Counted from the stretch's first letter, positions 1 through 7,199 are shown. The stretch: 13,519 bases of DNA from Ruminococcaceae bacterium UBA5904 (GCA_002431305.1 DJEG01000125.1:789-14307), one strand, 5' to 3'. The notes: generated by a model from the sequence alone, not told the origin. Numbers and translations are program-made.

Positions 1-1
1 C

Positions 2-772
2 CCCGCTTCGCAGGCTCTTCTTTCAAGAAGCGACAATCTTGCCGATCTTCTTAACAAGGAAGTGGAGTTCAGAGTAATCGACGTCGATAAGAGAAGAAGA
101 AGAGTCGTAGGCTCCATCAACTCTGTTGCACGTGAGGCTCTCAAGGCTCAGAGAGAGGCTTTCTGGGCACAGGCAGAAGTCGGTCAGAAGTACACCGGTA
201 CCGTTAAGAACCTTACTGATTTCGGCGCATTCGTTGACATCGGCGGAGTAGAGGGACTTGTACATAAGTCCGAACTTTCCTGGAACAGAATTAAACATCC
301 TTCCGAGATTGTAAACACCGGCGACGTTATCGAGGTTTACATTAAGAATCTTGATATGGAGAACAAGAAAATTTCTCTCGGCTATAAGAAGATTGAGGAC
401 AGCCCGTGGGAGATTCTCAAGAGAGATTACCCCGTAGGTTCTGTTATCGACGTACAGATCGTTTCTCTTACCACGTTCGGCGCGTTCGCTCAGATTATTC
501 CTCACATCCAGGGACTTATCCATATTTCTCAGATTTCGAATAAGAGAATCGACAAGCCCCAGGACGAGCTTAATATCGGTGATACCGTTAAGGTTATGAT
601 TACCGCTATCGACTTCGAGAAGAAGCACGTAAGTCTTTCCATCAGAGCTCTCCTTGCTCCCGAAGAGACTTCGGCTGATGTTAAAGAGGCTGTTGTTGAG
701 GATGACGAGCCCGTAGCGGTTTCGATTGACGATCTTCTCGCACAGGCAGAGGCAGAAAAAGCCGGCGAATAA
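2..772 (+). CDS. rpsA: 30S ribosomal protein S1 (S1-domain RNA-binding protein), 5' end missing
   Basis: The frame is open from base 2, so the gene begins upstream of the window; the GTG at 62 is an internal Val (context NKEVEFRVIDVD), not a start. The visible 256 residues hold the end of one S1 domain (PASQ near the edge, then FRVIDVDKRRRRVVGS) and two complete OB-fold S1 domains at about residues 60-130 (VGQKYTGTVKNLTDFGAFVDI) and 145-215 (VGSVIDVQIVSLTTFGAFAQI). An acidic Ala/Glu/Asp-rich tail follows. S1 proteins bind mRNA and help load it on the 30S subunit. In many Clostridia S1 is fused behind IspH (HMBPP reductase); that part would lie outside the window, so the fusion cannot be judged. 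A strong terminator follows, so this is the last gene of its transcript. Confidence 0.94.
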   Translation, partial: PASQALLSRSDNLADLLNKEVEFRVIDVDKRRRRVVGSINSVAREALKAQREAFWAQAEVGQKYTGTVKNLTDFGAFVDIGGVEGLVHKSELSWNRIKHPSEIVNTGDVIEVYIKNLDMENKKISLGYKKIEDSPWEILKRDYPVGSVIDVQIVSLTTFGAFAQIIPHIQGLIHISQISNKRIDKPQDELNIGDTVKVMITAIDFEKKHVSLSIRALLAPEETSADVKEAVVEDDEPVAVSIDDLLAQAEAEKAGE

Positions 773-803
773 TTTGCTTTAAGCGATTTATACCTGAAAT
801 TTT

Positions 804-833
804 ACAGCCGTCATGTATTTGACGGCTGTTTTT
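804..833 (+). terminator. Rho-independent terminator after S1 gene
   Basis: A perfect 10-bp stem (ACAGCCGTCA at 804-813 with TGACGGCTGT at 820-829), a 6-nt loop and a T-run directly after. It sits 31 bases past the S1 stop codon. Confidence 0.93.
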
Positions 834-874
834 ATGTATCTATTTTTTGAATTATGAGTTTTTTTAATTCTAAT

Positions 875-881
875 CGAGGTG
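875..881 (+). promoter_or_regulatory. Ribosome binding site deciding the glycosylase start
   Basis: CGAGGTG lies 6 bases before the GTG at 888. The alternative GTG at 879 would overlap this site and has no Shine-Dalgarno of its own. The ATG at 900 lies too far downstream. The site therefore favours 888. Confidence 0.55.
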
Positions 882-887
882 TTCAGC

Positions 888-1385
888 GTGGGCGAATATA
901 TGAGAATAGACCATCCGTTTGACGCGGTTTGGAATGAAAATTCGAAAATCTTAATTCTCGGCAGTTTTCCGTCGGTAAAATCACGCGAGGAAATGTTTTT
1001 CTACGGTCATCCGAGAAACAGATTCTGGACGGTAATGTCGAATATTTTGGGATGTAAAAAGCCCGAAACGATTGCCGAAAAAAAGAAAATGCTTCTTGAA
1101 AACAACGTCGCATTATGGGATGTTATCGCCTCGTGCGACATAGTCGGCTCGTCCGATTCGTCGATTAAAAACGTCAAGGCAAACGATATCGGTTTCATAA
1201 TCAAAAACAGCAGTATTGACCGTGTTTTTACAAACGGCACGACGGCATACAGGCTTTATAAAAAGTATATTTTGCCGAAAACTCATATTGAGGCTGTGCT
1301 TCTGCCGTCTACAAGCCCCGCCAACGCGGTGAAGAATTCGGACGCTCTTACAGCCGAATGGAAAAAAATAATCGGAGAGGTTTAA
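888..1385 (+). CDS. DNA-deoxyinosine (hypoxanthine/uracil) glycosylase, UDG superfamily
   Basis: A 165-residue protein starting at GTG 888 (see the RBS entry; 879 and 900 are possible alternatives). It resembles family-6 UDG-superfamily enzymes (hypoxanthine-DNA glycosylases), which cut deaminated adenine (hypoxanthine) out of DNA for base-excision repair. Visible motifs are ILGSFPSVKS at residues 21-30, YGHPRNRFW at 39-47, whose Asn44 is the likely catalytic/water-activating Asn of the family, and the C-terminal PSTSPAN loop that replaces the usual UDG DNA-intercalation motif. The length is normal for the family (about 155-175). The stop codon lies four bases before the next start, so the two genes are probably co-transcribed. 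No convincing promoter was found between the S1 terminator and this gene. Substrate preference is inferred from family only. Confidence 0.85.
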   Translation: MGEYMRIDHPFDAVWNENSKILILGSFPSVKSREEMFFYGHPRNRFWTVMSNILGCKKPETIAEKKKMLLENNVALWDVIASCDIVGSSDSSIKNVKANDIGFIIKNSSIDRVFTNGTTAYRLYKKYILPKTHIEAVLLPSTSPANAVKNSDALTAEWKKIIGEV

Positions 1386-1389
1386 TACT

Positions 1390-2028
1390 ATGATTAACTT
1401 AAATAAATTATCCGAAGCCGTTTATATCGGAACAACGGAAAAAGAATGTGAAATAGGCGCAAGTAAATTTTGGGGTGCGCCTCATATAGCGGAGGATTTC
1501 GACTGGCCGGCGGACGCGGACGGCTACGACATGGATTTTATCTGTCAGATACGTACGGACGATATCGATCCCGAGAAAAAAGCGTTTAAGAAAAGCGGAA
1601 TTCTCTATTTCTTCGGCTGTCTTACCGCCCCTCTCGGTTTTGATGACGAGCCTCATATCAGTGCGGGATTACAGCCCGACGGATATTTTGCCGTAAGATT
1701 TTCGGACACGGACAATTCCGATCTGCAGTTCGGCGAGATTGTCGACGAGGACGGAAACGAGGTCGGTTTTTCAGAGCTTCAAATGGAGTTTTCTCATGAT
1801 GAGAATGCGTTTAATTCCGCGCTTCATCAGGCGTTCGGCGACGCGCCCGAAACCGAAGAAACGGACGGAGTCCCCGACGGATATTCTCTGTTATTATGCA
1901 TAGATTCGTTTGCCGGAAAGGATTTTACATTGGAATTCGAGGACAGTGGATATCTTTATTTTCTGATTGATAAAAAAGATATTGAAAATATGAATTTCGA
2001 TAATGTCAAAGCGGTTATTGCGGTTTGA
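1390..2028 (+). CDS. YwqG-like DUF1963 family protein
   Basis: A 212-residue soluble, strongly acidic protein without signal peptide or membrane segments. It matches the DUF1963/YwqG pattern: SKFWGAPHIAEDFDWP near the N-terminus (the family's 'GG.P.lP..f.WP' element), FICQIRTDDID then GILYFFG in the middle, and a C-terminal LLLCIDS...SGYLYFLIDKKDI block that corresponds to the YwqG 'LLQIDSD...G.iYFfI...dl' region. The biochemical function of the family is unknown; members occur as stand-alone cytoplasmic proteins in Firmicutes. The ribosome site GGAGAGG at 1374-1380 lies inside the end of the glycosylase gene, nine bases before the ATG, so the pair forms a tight operon. No hairpin terminator is visible after it; the downstream 106 bases are AT-rich and carry the promoter of the next operon. 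Confidence 0.83.
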   Translation: MINLNKLSEAVYIGTTEKECEIGASKFWGAPHIAEDFDWPADADGYDMDFICQIRTDDIDPEKKAFKKSGILYFFGCLTAPLGFDDEPHISAGLQPDGYFAVRFSDTDNSDLQFGEIVDEDGNEVGFSELQMEFSHDENAFNSALHQAFGDAPETEETDGVPDGYSLLLCIDSFAGKDFTLEFEDSGYLYFLIDKKDIENMNFDNVKAVIAV

Positions 2029-2068
2029 TAAGATTGATTATTTTTTAACAATTTTTTTTATTATTCTA

Positions 2069-2098
2069 TTGATATATTAGTTAAATATATGATATACT
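2069..2098 (+). promoter_or_regulatory. Sigma-A promoter of the reductase/aconitase X operon
   Basis: A -35 TTGATA at 2069-2074, an 18-nt spacer and a -10 TATACT at 2093-2098 preceded by TGA, giving an extended -10. It lies about 35 bases before the ATG at 2135, which has GGAGG at 2121-2125. No obvious operator repeat accompanies it. Confidence 0.8.
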
Positions 2099-2134
2099 TT
2101 AAAAGTAAAAGCGATTTTTTGGAGGTTTTGCTAA

Positions 2135-4399
2135 ATGAATTATGAAGAAAAACTCACGCAGTTAGCTTCCGATTACGCTGATTGGTGGAATAAGGGCTAT
2201 GAAATGCCGTCTATGACGAGCAATCTTTACCCCTACGACAACATGTTTTCCCCCGTACGCGTAAACAGGCTGACTCTTAAAAACCGCCTTGTCATGGCTC
2301 CTATGGGCAACATCTGCATGTGTGACGAAACAGGACGTCCCAACGAGAAAATGCTCAAGTATTTTGAGGAAAGAGCCAAAGGCGGAGTGGGTCTTATCAC
2401 GACCGGACTTATTCCCGTTACATACGGAATCGATAAGTCTCTTATAGAACTGGGCGATCTTACTTACTTCCCCCGTATCGACAGAAGCCGTACCGTTTTC
2501 GCTCCCTGGCGTGATCTTGCCGGTATGTGCCACGCTCACGGCAGTGCGATATTTATCCAGCTTACGGCGGGTCTCGGCAGAGTAGGAAATCCCCAATGTC
2601 TTACGAACCAGCTTAAACTTCCCAGAAGCGCGTCGTTCAATCCCAACTGGTACATGAAGGACGTTCCCTGTTTAAGACTTTCGGATATGAGTCTTAATAA
2701 AATCATTAAAAAGATAGGTCAGGGCAGTGCGGACGCTAAGGCTTGCAATCTCGACGGCGTATATCTTCACGGCCACGAGGGCTATCTTATCGAGCAGATT
2801 ACGAATAAGGCGTTCAACCACAGAAAGCTCGGCAAATTCGCCGACCCGACCGTATTCGGTATCGAAATGGTTAAAGAAATTCGCCGCAGAGTAGGCGCGA
2901 ACTTCCCGATTATGTACAGAATTGACCTTTCGCTCATGCTCAACGCCACATATAAGGCGAAGATGGACAATGTAAGTCCTCTTAAAAAGTTCAAGAATGA
3001 GAGAAAGATTGAGGAAACTCTCGAATACATGAGAAAGCTTGTTGAAGCGGGCGTTGATATGTTCGACGTCGATCTCGGATGTTACGACAACTGGTGGCTT
3101 CCGCATCCGCCTTCATCAATGCCCTCGGGATGTTTCCTTGACATTTCCGAGATTGCAAAGAAATATTTTGCGGATAATAATATTAAATCCAATATGGGGC
3201 TCGAGGTTCCCGTCGTAGCCGTAGGTAAGCTCGGTTATCCCGACTTTGCCGAAAAAGCGTTGAGAGACGGCAAGTGCGACATGATAATGCTCGGCAGACC
3301 CCTTCTTGCCGACGCTGAATGGTGCAACAAGGCGTATGCCGGCAAGGTAAGCGATATCAGACCCTGTATCGGATGTCAGGAGGCTTGCCTCAACGAGTTC
3401 GTCGAGGGCGGACATCCCCAGTGTGCGGTTAACCCGAGAACGGCGTTCGAGGAGGAGTATTCTCCCGAAATTCCGAAAGCGGACGTTGTTAAGAAGGTCG
3501 CTGTCGTAGGCGCTGGACCTGCGGGTATCGTTGCTGCCGATACTCTTATTAAGAGAGGACATAAGGTCGACCTTTACGAAAAATCGGGCGAAATCGGCGG
3601 AAGCGTTATCCCCGGAAGCAAGCCCATGATTAAATATGAATTCAAGAATTATCTTGATTATCTCAAGGGCGTTGTCGCTAAACTTGAAAAGAACGAAAAC
3701 TTCAAGCTGTTTATGAATACCGCCGCAGACGCGAAATCTCTTAAAGAAAAGGGCTGCGATACCATCGTTATAGCAACGGGTACCGTTCAGAACAGACCTC
3801 CCGTCGAGGGTATTAATAATAAAAACGTCGTATTCGCAGTCGACGTTCTCAACGACCATAATATAGTTAAGGACGCTGAGGATATCGTCGTTATCGGCGG
3901 CGGCGTAGTAGGCGCGGAGACCGCTTACGTATTAAGATACGAGCTTAACAAGAACGTTAAGGTCGTTGAGATGGATAAGTACATCATGAACCATGCATGT
4001 ACCGCGAACAGAGGACATCTTATCCATTACCTTGAGGAGGGCGGAGTCGAGCTTCTTAATATGACTACGCTTAAAAAGGTTGAGGACGGCAAAATTGTTG
4101 TTGAACAGAATATCAATAAGAACGTTCCCAATCCCTACATCACATGGTCTCCGATTCTTCCCGAGAACGTTGAGAATCCCATGGACGCGTTAAGACCTAT
4201 CAAGAACGAGCCCGTTACCCGCGAGCTTAAGGCTGATATGGTTGTTCTCGCGGCAGGAAACAGAAGCGCGATTGATATTTACTATGACTGCGTAAAGGAG
4301 CACGCTGCAAGCGAAATATTCAACGTCGGCGACAGCTTCAAGGGCGCGAGAGTATTCGAGGCTGTACGCAGTGCATACCGCAAGGCGCGTTCAATCTGA
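2135..4399 (+). CDS. FMN/FAD/4Fe-4S ene-reductase, 2,4-dienoyl-CoA reductase / NADH:flavin oxidoreductase family
   Basis: A 754-residue cytoplasmic enzyme of the FadH/BaiCD/trimethylamine-dehydrogenase group, slightly longer than the usual 640-680. The extra length is mostly an N-terminal extension of about 35 residues and an insert near 270-295. Domains in order: an old-yellow-enzyme FMN TIM barrel (about 35-400; FSPVRVNRLTLKNRLVMAPM at the first strand, HGHEGYLIEQ at 212-221 in the active-site region); a 4Fe-4S site C411-x2-C414-x3-C418-x11-C430; an FAD-binding Rossmann motif VGAGPAG at 458-464; and a second nucleotide motif VIGGGVVG at 586-593 for NAD(P)H. The family moves hydride from NAD(P)H through FAD, the cluster and FMN onto an activated C=C bond. 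It is first in an operon with both aconitase X subunits, so its likely substrate is the dehydration product of that enzyme (inference). The substrate is unknown; a CoA ester, a bile-acid-like enone or a free enoate are all possible from family alone. Confidence 0.93.
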   Translation: MNYEEKLTQLASDYADWWNKGYEMPSMTSNLYPYDNMFSPVRVNRLTLKNRLVMAPMGNICMCDETGRPNEKMLKYFEERAKGGVGLITTGLIPVTYGIDKSLIELGDLTYFPRIDRSRTVFAPWRDLAGMCHAHGSAIFIQLTAGLGRVGNPQCLTNQLKLPRSASFNPNWYMKDVPCLRLSDMSLNKIIKKIGQGSADAKACNLDGVYLHGHEGYLIEQITNKAFNHRKLGKFADPTVFGIEMVKEIRRRVGANFPIMYRIDLSLMLNATYKAKMDNVSPLKKFKNERKIEETLEYMRKLVEAGVDMFDVDLGCYDNWWLPHPPSSMPSGCFLDISEIAKKYFADNNIKSNMGLEVPVVAVGKLGYPDFAEKALRDGKCDMIMLGRPLLADAEWCNKAYAGKVSDIRPCIGCQEACLNEFVEGGHPQCAVNPRTAFEEEYSPEIPKADVVKKVAVVGAGPAGIVAADTLIKRGHKVDLYEKSGEIGGSVIPGSKPMIKYEFKNYLDYLKGVVAKLEKNENFKLFMNTAADAKSLKEKGCDTIVIATGTVQNRPPVEGINNKNVVFAVDVLNDHNIVKDAEDIVVIGGGVVGAETAYVLRYELNKNVKVVEMDKYIMNHACTANRGHLIHYLEEGGVELLNMTTLKKVEDGKIVVEQNINKNVPNPYITWSPILPENVENPMDALRPIKNEPVTRELKADMVVLAAGNRSAIDIYYDCVKEHAASEIFNVGDSFKGARVFEAVRSAYRKARSI

Positions 4400-4430
4400 T
4401 AATTTAACGTTCGGATTAAAAAAAGAGAGA

Positions 4431-4435
4431 AAGGA
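4431..4435 (+). promoter_or_regulatory. Ribosome binding site deciding the AcnX large-subunit start
   Basis: AAGGA, within a purine-rich run, lies ten bases before the ATG at 4446. An earlier in-frame ATG at 4371 lies inside the reductase gene, lacks a site and would add 25 residues with no family similarity. Confidence 0.7.
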
Positions 4436-4445
4436 TAATCGTTTT

Positions 4446-5735
4446 ATGGCTGAAATAAAAATGGCTCTGACTTCGGAGCAGCAGGATATCCTTGACGGTA
4501 AAAAAGGCGAGACCATGGCTAAGGTTATGAAAACTCTCGTCCTTTACGGCGAGGCATTCGGCGCGGAGAAAATGGTTCCCGTTACGAGCAAAATGGGACA
4601 TCTTGTAACAAGTTTCGGACTCGGCGTTATGAAGCCCGTTTACGAGCTTATGGATAAACTTATCGACGCGGGCGCTCTTTCGTCGCAGAAATTTTCCGTT
4701 GACCCCAAGCCCCTCGATAAAAACGTTCCGTCAAATCTTATAGAAAATCTTGTATTCAAGAAATTTATGTATAATGCGCAGGACAGATACGACGCACAGC
4801 TTCGTAAATTAGGTCTTGTAAACGATAACGCTTACACTTGCGCGTGCTATCTTGACGAAATAGGCAATACCCCGAAAAAAGGCGAAATCCTCTCGTGGGC
4901 GGAATCGAGCGCGGTTGTTTTTGCAAACTCCGTTCTCGGCGCGAGATGTAATCGTAACTCCGGTATCATCGAACTTTTCGGCTCTATCGTAGGCTTCGTT
5001 CCGTACTTCGGACTCCTTACCGACGAGGGCAGAAAAGCGACATGGATTATCGAAGTTAAGACGAGCAAGAAGCCCGAGGCGCAGATTTTAGGCTCCGCTA
5101 TCGGTATGAAGGTTATGGAGGATGTTCCGTATATCAAGGGTCTTGATAAATGGATAGGCACCGAAATAAACAACGACGTTAAGGCTTATCTTAAAGACTT
5201 CGGCGCGGCTACCGCTTCAAACGGCGCGGTAGGTCTCTATCACGTTGAAAATCTTACTCCCGAGGCTGTCGAGCAGGGCGAAAAGCTCATTGCCGAAAAC
5301 GCTCAGACTTACGTTATCGACGACGCGGAACTTCAGAGAGTTAAGGATAATTACCCCGTCATCTGGAAGGATAAGAACGCAAAGCCCAAGCTTTGCTTCG
5401 TAGGATGTCCTCACCTTACATACGACCAGCTTATCGAGTGGACGGATAATGTTTATGAGAGACTCAGAAAGAGCGAACTTTCCAAAGTTTCGATTCCGAC
5501 CGTATTTACTGCGGCTCCCGACGTTGTTGACAAGTTCAATAAAACCGGCTATGCGGCAAAACTCAAGACTACCGGCGTAGTTTTAAGCTACATCTGCCCG
5601 CTCATGTATATGAACAACCCGCTCTGCGGTAAGAAGCCAGTAATTACGAACTCGAATAAACTTCGTACTTACACTTCCGCAAGATACTATACGAGCGACG
5701 AAATACTCGACTATATCACAAAGGAGGTAAAGTGA
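4446..5735 (+). CDS. Aconitase X large (catalytic) subunit, DUF521
   Basis: A 429-residue protein of the aconitase X (AcnX) superfamily, with 46 intergenic bases after the reductase. Family landmarks visible: LTSEQQDILDGKKGETMAKVM at the N-terminus; NAYTCACYL at 128-136; WAESSAVVFANSVLGARCNRN at 151-171, the most diagnostic block; FVGCPHLTYDQL at 318-329; and CPLMYMNNPLCGKKPVITNSNK at 384-405. Cys132, Cys321 and Cys384 are the likely Fe-S ligands by analogy; other cysteines (134, 168, 317, 394) are nearby. Characterised members are Fe-S dehydratases acting on cis-3-hydroxy-L-proline in bacteria or on 5-phosphomevalonate in archaea. Nothing here fixes the substrate, and neither a proline/hydroxyproline pathway gene nor a mevalonate gene is adjacent. 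The gene is followed after one base by the small subunit. Confidence 0.93.
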   Translation: MAEIKMALTSEQQDILDGKKGETMAKVMKTLVLYGEAFGAEKMVPVTSKMGHLVTSFGLGVMKPVYELMDKLIDAGALSSQKFSVDPKPLDKNVPSNLIENLVFKKFMYNAQDRYDAQLRKLGLVNDNAYTCACYLDEIGNTPKKGEILSWAESSAVVFANSVLGARCNRNSGIIELFGSIVGFVPYFGLLTDEGRKATWIIEVKTSKKPEAQILGSAIGMKVMEDVPYIKGLDKWIGTEINNDVKAYLKDFGAATASNGAVGLYHVENLTPEAVEQGEKLIAENAQTYVIDDAELQRVKDNYPVIWKDKNAKPKLCFVGCPHLTYDQLIEWTDNVYERLRKSELSKVSIPTVFTAAPDVVDKFNKTGYAAKLKTTGVVLSYICPLMYMNNPLCGKKPVITNSNKLRTYTSARYYTSDEILDYITKEVK

Positions 5736-5736
5736 G

Positions 5737-6180
5737 ATGAAAACTTTTAAAGGCAGACCGGTAGTACCCGGAAAAGCTGAAGCGACGGCACTAGTTTCTC
5801 ATAACGGATTCAACACTCTCGCAAGTTTTCAGCACAGCCTCATGTTCGGCGATAAGACCGCTAAGTGCGGAGATCAGAACAACGCCGATATATATGAAAA
5901 GCCCATGGCGGGAACGGCTCTCTGTCTTCCCCAGACCATAGGCTCGACTACGGGCGGTATGGTTCTCTACTGCGCAAACGTAATGGGCAGAACTCCCGCT
6001 TGTCTCCTGTTCGCTCATCCTATCGATTCCCTCGCCGCCGCAGGTGCGGTTCTCTCCGCTGTATGGAACGAGAACAACCCCATGCCGACGGTTGATAATC
6101 TGGGACAGGAATTCCTTGATTATGTTAAAACGGGAATGAAGATTACTGTCGCAGAGGACGGCACAGTAACTGTAGAGTAA
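5737..6180 (+). CDS. Aconitase X small (swivel) subunit, DUF126
   Basis: A 147-residue protein of the DUF126 family, which forms the swivelling domain 4 of AcnX and supplies active-site residues across the interface. Visible landmarks: GRPVVPGKAEATALV at 6-20 (family 'G..lvpG.AeG..Lv'), the active-site loop LPQTIGSTTGG at 64-74 (usually P..RGSS..S, here GSTTGG), and CLLFAHPIDSLAAAGAVLSA followed by a short Pro-containing segment (NPMPTV). An AGGAGGT site at 5722-5728 lies in the end of the large-subunit gene and the start follows its stop by one base, so equimolar, coupled translation is likely. In some AcnX enzymes this domain is fused to the large subunit; here it is separate. It is the last sizeable gene of the operon. 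Confidence 0.92.
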   Translation: MKTFKGRPVVPGKAEATALVSHNGFNTLASFQHSLMFGDKTAKCGDQNNADIYEKPMAGTALCLPQTIGSTTGGMVLYCANVMGRTPACLLFAHPIDSLAAAGAVLSAVWNENNPMPTVDNLGQEFLDYVKTGMKITVAEDGTVTVE

Positions 6181-6194
6181 AGGGAATGTTAAAA

Positions 6195-6251
6195 ATGCCC
6201 GGACCGCAAAAAGTCATTGTAAATATAAAAGCTGTTTGCTTTTTGCTATGA
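6195..6251 (+). CDS. Possible 18-codon leader-like ORF
   Basis: An ATG nine bases after an AAAGGGA site (6179-6185, overlapping the end of the small-subunit gene) opens an 18-codon frame, MPGPQKVIVNIKAVCFLL, ending at TGA 6249-6251. The stop falls exactly inside the 5' strand of the outer stem of the RNA fold that follows. It is too short to recognise and could be chance; its good ribosome site and the overlap with a structured RNA are the reasons to record it. Confidence 0.28.
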   Translation: MPGPQKVIVNIKAVCFLL

Positions 6252-6339
6252 ATCTGCCTCACCCTCGGAGTACTTTTGTACGCCGTCGGGCAAGCATCAA
6301 CCGCCGTTGCGGACGGCAGTTGATGTTCGGCTGATTCAT
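6248..6339 (+). ncRNA. Predicted three-way-junction RNA fold in the operon 3' region
   Basis: Three nested pairings can be read by eye. The outer stem is ATGAATC (6248-6254) with GATTCAT (6333-6339), continued after one mismatch by GCC/GGC (6256-6258 with 6329-6331). Arm A is CCC..CGG..GTAC closing a TTTT loop (6262-6290). Arm B is CATCAAC plus GCCGT (6295-6307) with ACGGC plus GTTGATG (6313-6325) closing TGCGG. The 3' strands of the outer stem and arm B overlap the terminator hairpin at 6323-6353, so the two folds compete. A weaker AT-rich hairpin (AAAAGC 6227-6232 with GCTTTT 6238-6243) lies just before. I do not recognise a known RNA family. No plus-strand gene follows for about 1.7 kb, which argues against an ordinary riboswitch and for a 3'UTR-derived small RNA or an extragenic palindromic element. 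Confidence 0.35.
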
Positions 6340-6353
6340 TCCGAACGTTTTTT
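6323..6353 (+). terminator. Rho-independent terminator of the reductase/aconitase X operon
   Basis: ATGTTCGG (6323-6330) pairs with CCGAACGT (6341-6348; one G-U pair), with a 10-nt loop and six T residues at 6348-6353. Formation requires opening the outer stem of the fold at 6248-6339. Confidence 0.75.
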
Positions 6354-6384
6354 CCTATTCCCTCTGATTTTATCTAGTTTTAAT

Positions 6385-6426
6385 AAAAAGGCTGTAAATC
6401 GCGGAATCTGCGGTTTACAGCTTTTT
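6385..6426. terminator. Bidirectional terminator between convergent operons
   Basis: GCTGTAAA (6391-6398) pairs with TTTACAGC (6414-6421), and CGC pairs with GCG inside. A5 at 6385-6389 faces T5 at 6422-6426, so a U-run follows the hairpin on either strand. It closes the TraX transcript (minus) and backs up the terminator of the aconitase X operon (plus). Confidence 0.9.
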
Positions 6427-6434
6427 GTTGTTTT

Positions 6435-7199
6435 TTATTTAAAAACGTATTGATTCATAATTCCTATTATAAATAAATGAAGCGGGTAGTATATGTAGAA
6501 AAACCATTTCATAAATTTATTGAATCTGATATTTTTTCCGCGTTCGCCGTTGTATGTGTATATTATCGGGATTGAAAGTACAACAGCCATTTGCAGTATT
6601 CCGTAGACTTTGTCTATCGCTGATATATATACCAGCGAGTATACGGCGGCGTAAATTATCAGCCAAACGGACTGCATTTTCAGATTATTTCTGTTCGTTC
6701 CGAATGATAAAATAAACAGGGAAGCCGCACAGCTCCAGTCGCTCGGCAGGGCGAGAACGCAGATTAATAATATCAGCAGAACTTTTAACGCCTTGCTTTT
6801 TATTTTTTTGCTGTAAGCGGTTCTAAGCATTAAGAGTCCTAACGTCAGAGACCACATTACGCTCGTCTGATTGAAAATTTTACCGCTGTAAAACGGGATA
6901 AACGAGTGAAAATCCGAATAATTTCCCGAAGCGAAAACATACGCAAAGTGAGAAACAATAGCGAAGAGGAACATTCTCAATGTGTACTTGTTTATATTTT
7001 TCGTATAATGAAATCCCTCTGCGACGCAGTAACACATTATCGGGCACGTGATTCTGCCGATTATGTGCATTATAACAGGCAGAAAATCCGTCGGATATCC
7101 GGGGAACTGCATCCACGCGATATGGTCGAGAGTCATTGCGAAAACGGCGATAAGCTTAATCGAATTTGAGTTTAAAAATCCCGTTTTTCTTTGAGTCAT
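6435..7199 (-). CDS. TraX family integral membrane protein (putative acyltransferase)
   Basis: A 254-residue multi-pass membrane protein with about seven to eight hydrophobic segments. It matches the TraX family (named for the F-pilin N-acetylase): SIKLIAVFAMTLDHIAW at 13-29 with the conserved Asp25-His26, IGRITCPIMCYCVAEGFHYTKN at 47-68, and the C-terminal FYIYYPLHLFII at 234-245. Stand-alone TraX proteins are common in Firmicutes outside conjugation loci, and no pilus or transfer gene is here. Its ATG (7199-7197) shares one base with the stop of the upstream acetyltransferase (TGATG), and GGAG lies ten bases upstream, so translation is coupled. The pairing with an O-acetyltransferase suggests a role in acetylating an envelope or exported carbohydrate, but the acceptor is unknown. 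Confidence 0.9.
   Translation of the reverse strand: MTQRKTGFLNSNSIKLIAVFAMTLDHIAWMQFPGYPTDFLPVIMHIIGRITCPIMCYCVAEGFHYTKNINKYTLRMFLFAIVSHFAYVFASGNYSDFHSFIPFYSGKIFNQTSVMWSLTLGLLMLRTAYSKKIKSKALKVLLILLICVLALPSDWSCAASLFILSFGTNRNNLKMQSVWLIIYAAVYSLVYISAIDKVYGILQMAVVLSIPIIYTYNGERGKNIRFNKFMKWFFYIYYPLHLFIIGIMNQYVFK

Noticed and set aside
3116..3859. A 247-codon open frame on the minus strand inside the ene-reductase gene
   Set aside because: It lies opposite a gene with clear family motifs throughout, has no recognisable domain, and arises from the codon bias of the plus-strand gene.
4446..6180. Archaeal-type phosphomevalonate dehydratase role for aconitase X
   Set aside because: No mevalonate, UbiD-like decarboxylase or isoprenoid gene is nearby, and Clostridia generally use the MEP route; kept only as a family precedent.
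6435..7199. TraX as evidence for a conjugative element
   Set aside because: No relaxase, type IV secretion, pilin or integrase gene and no att-like repeats are present; stand-alone TraX proteins are common in Firmicutes.
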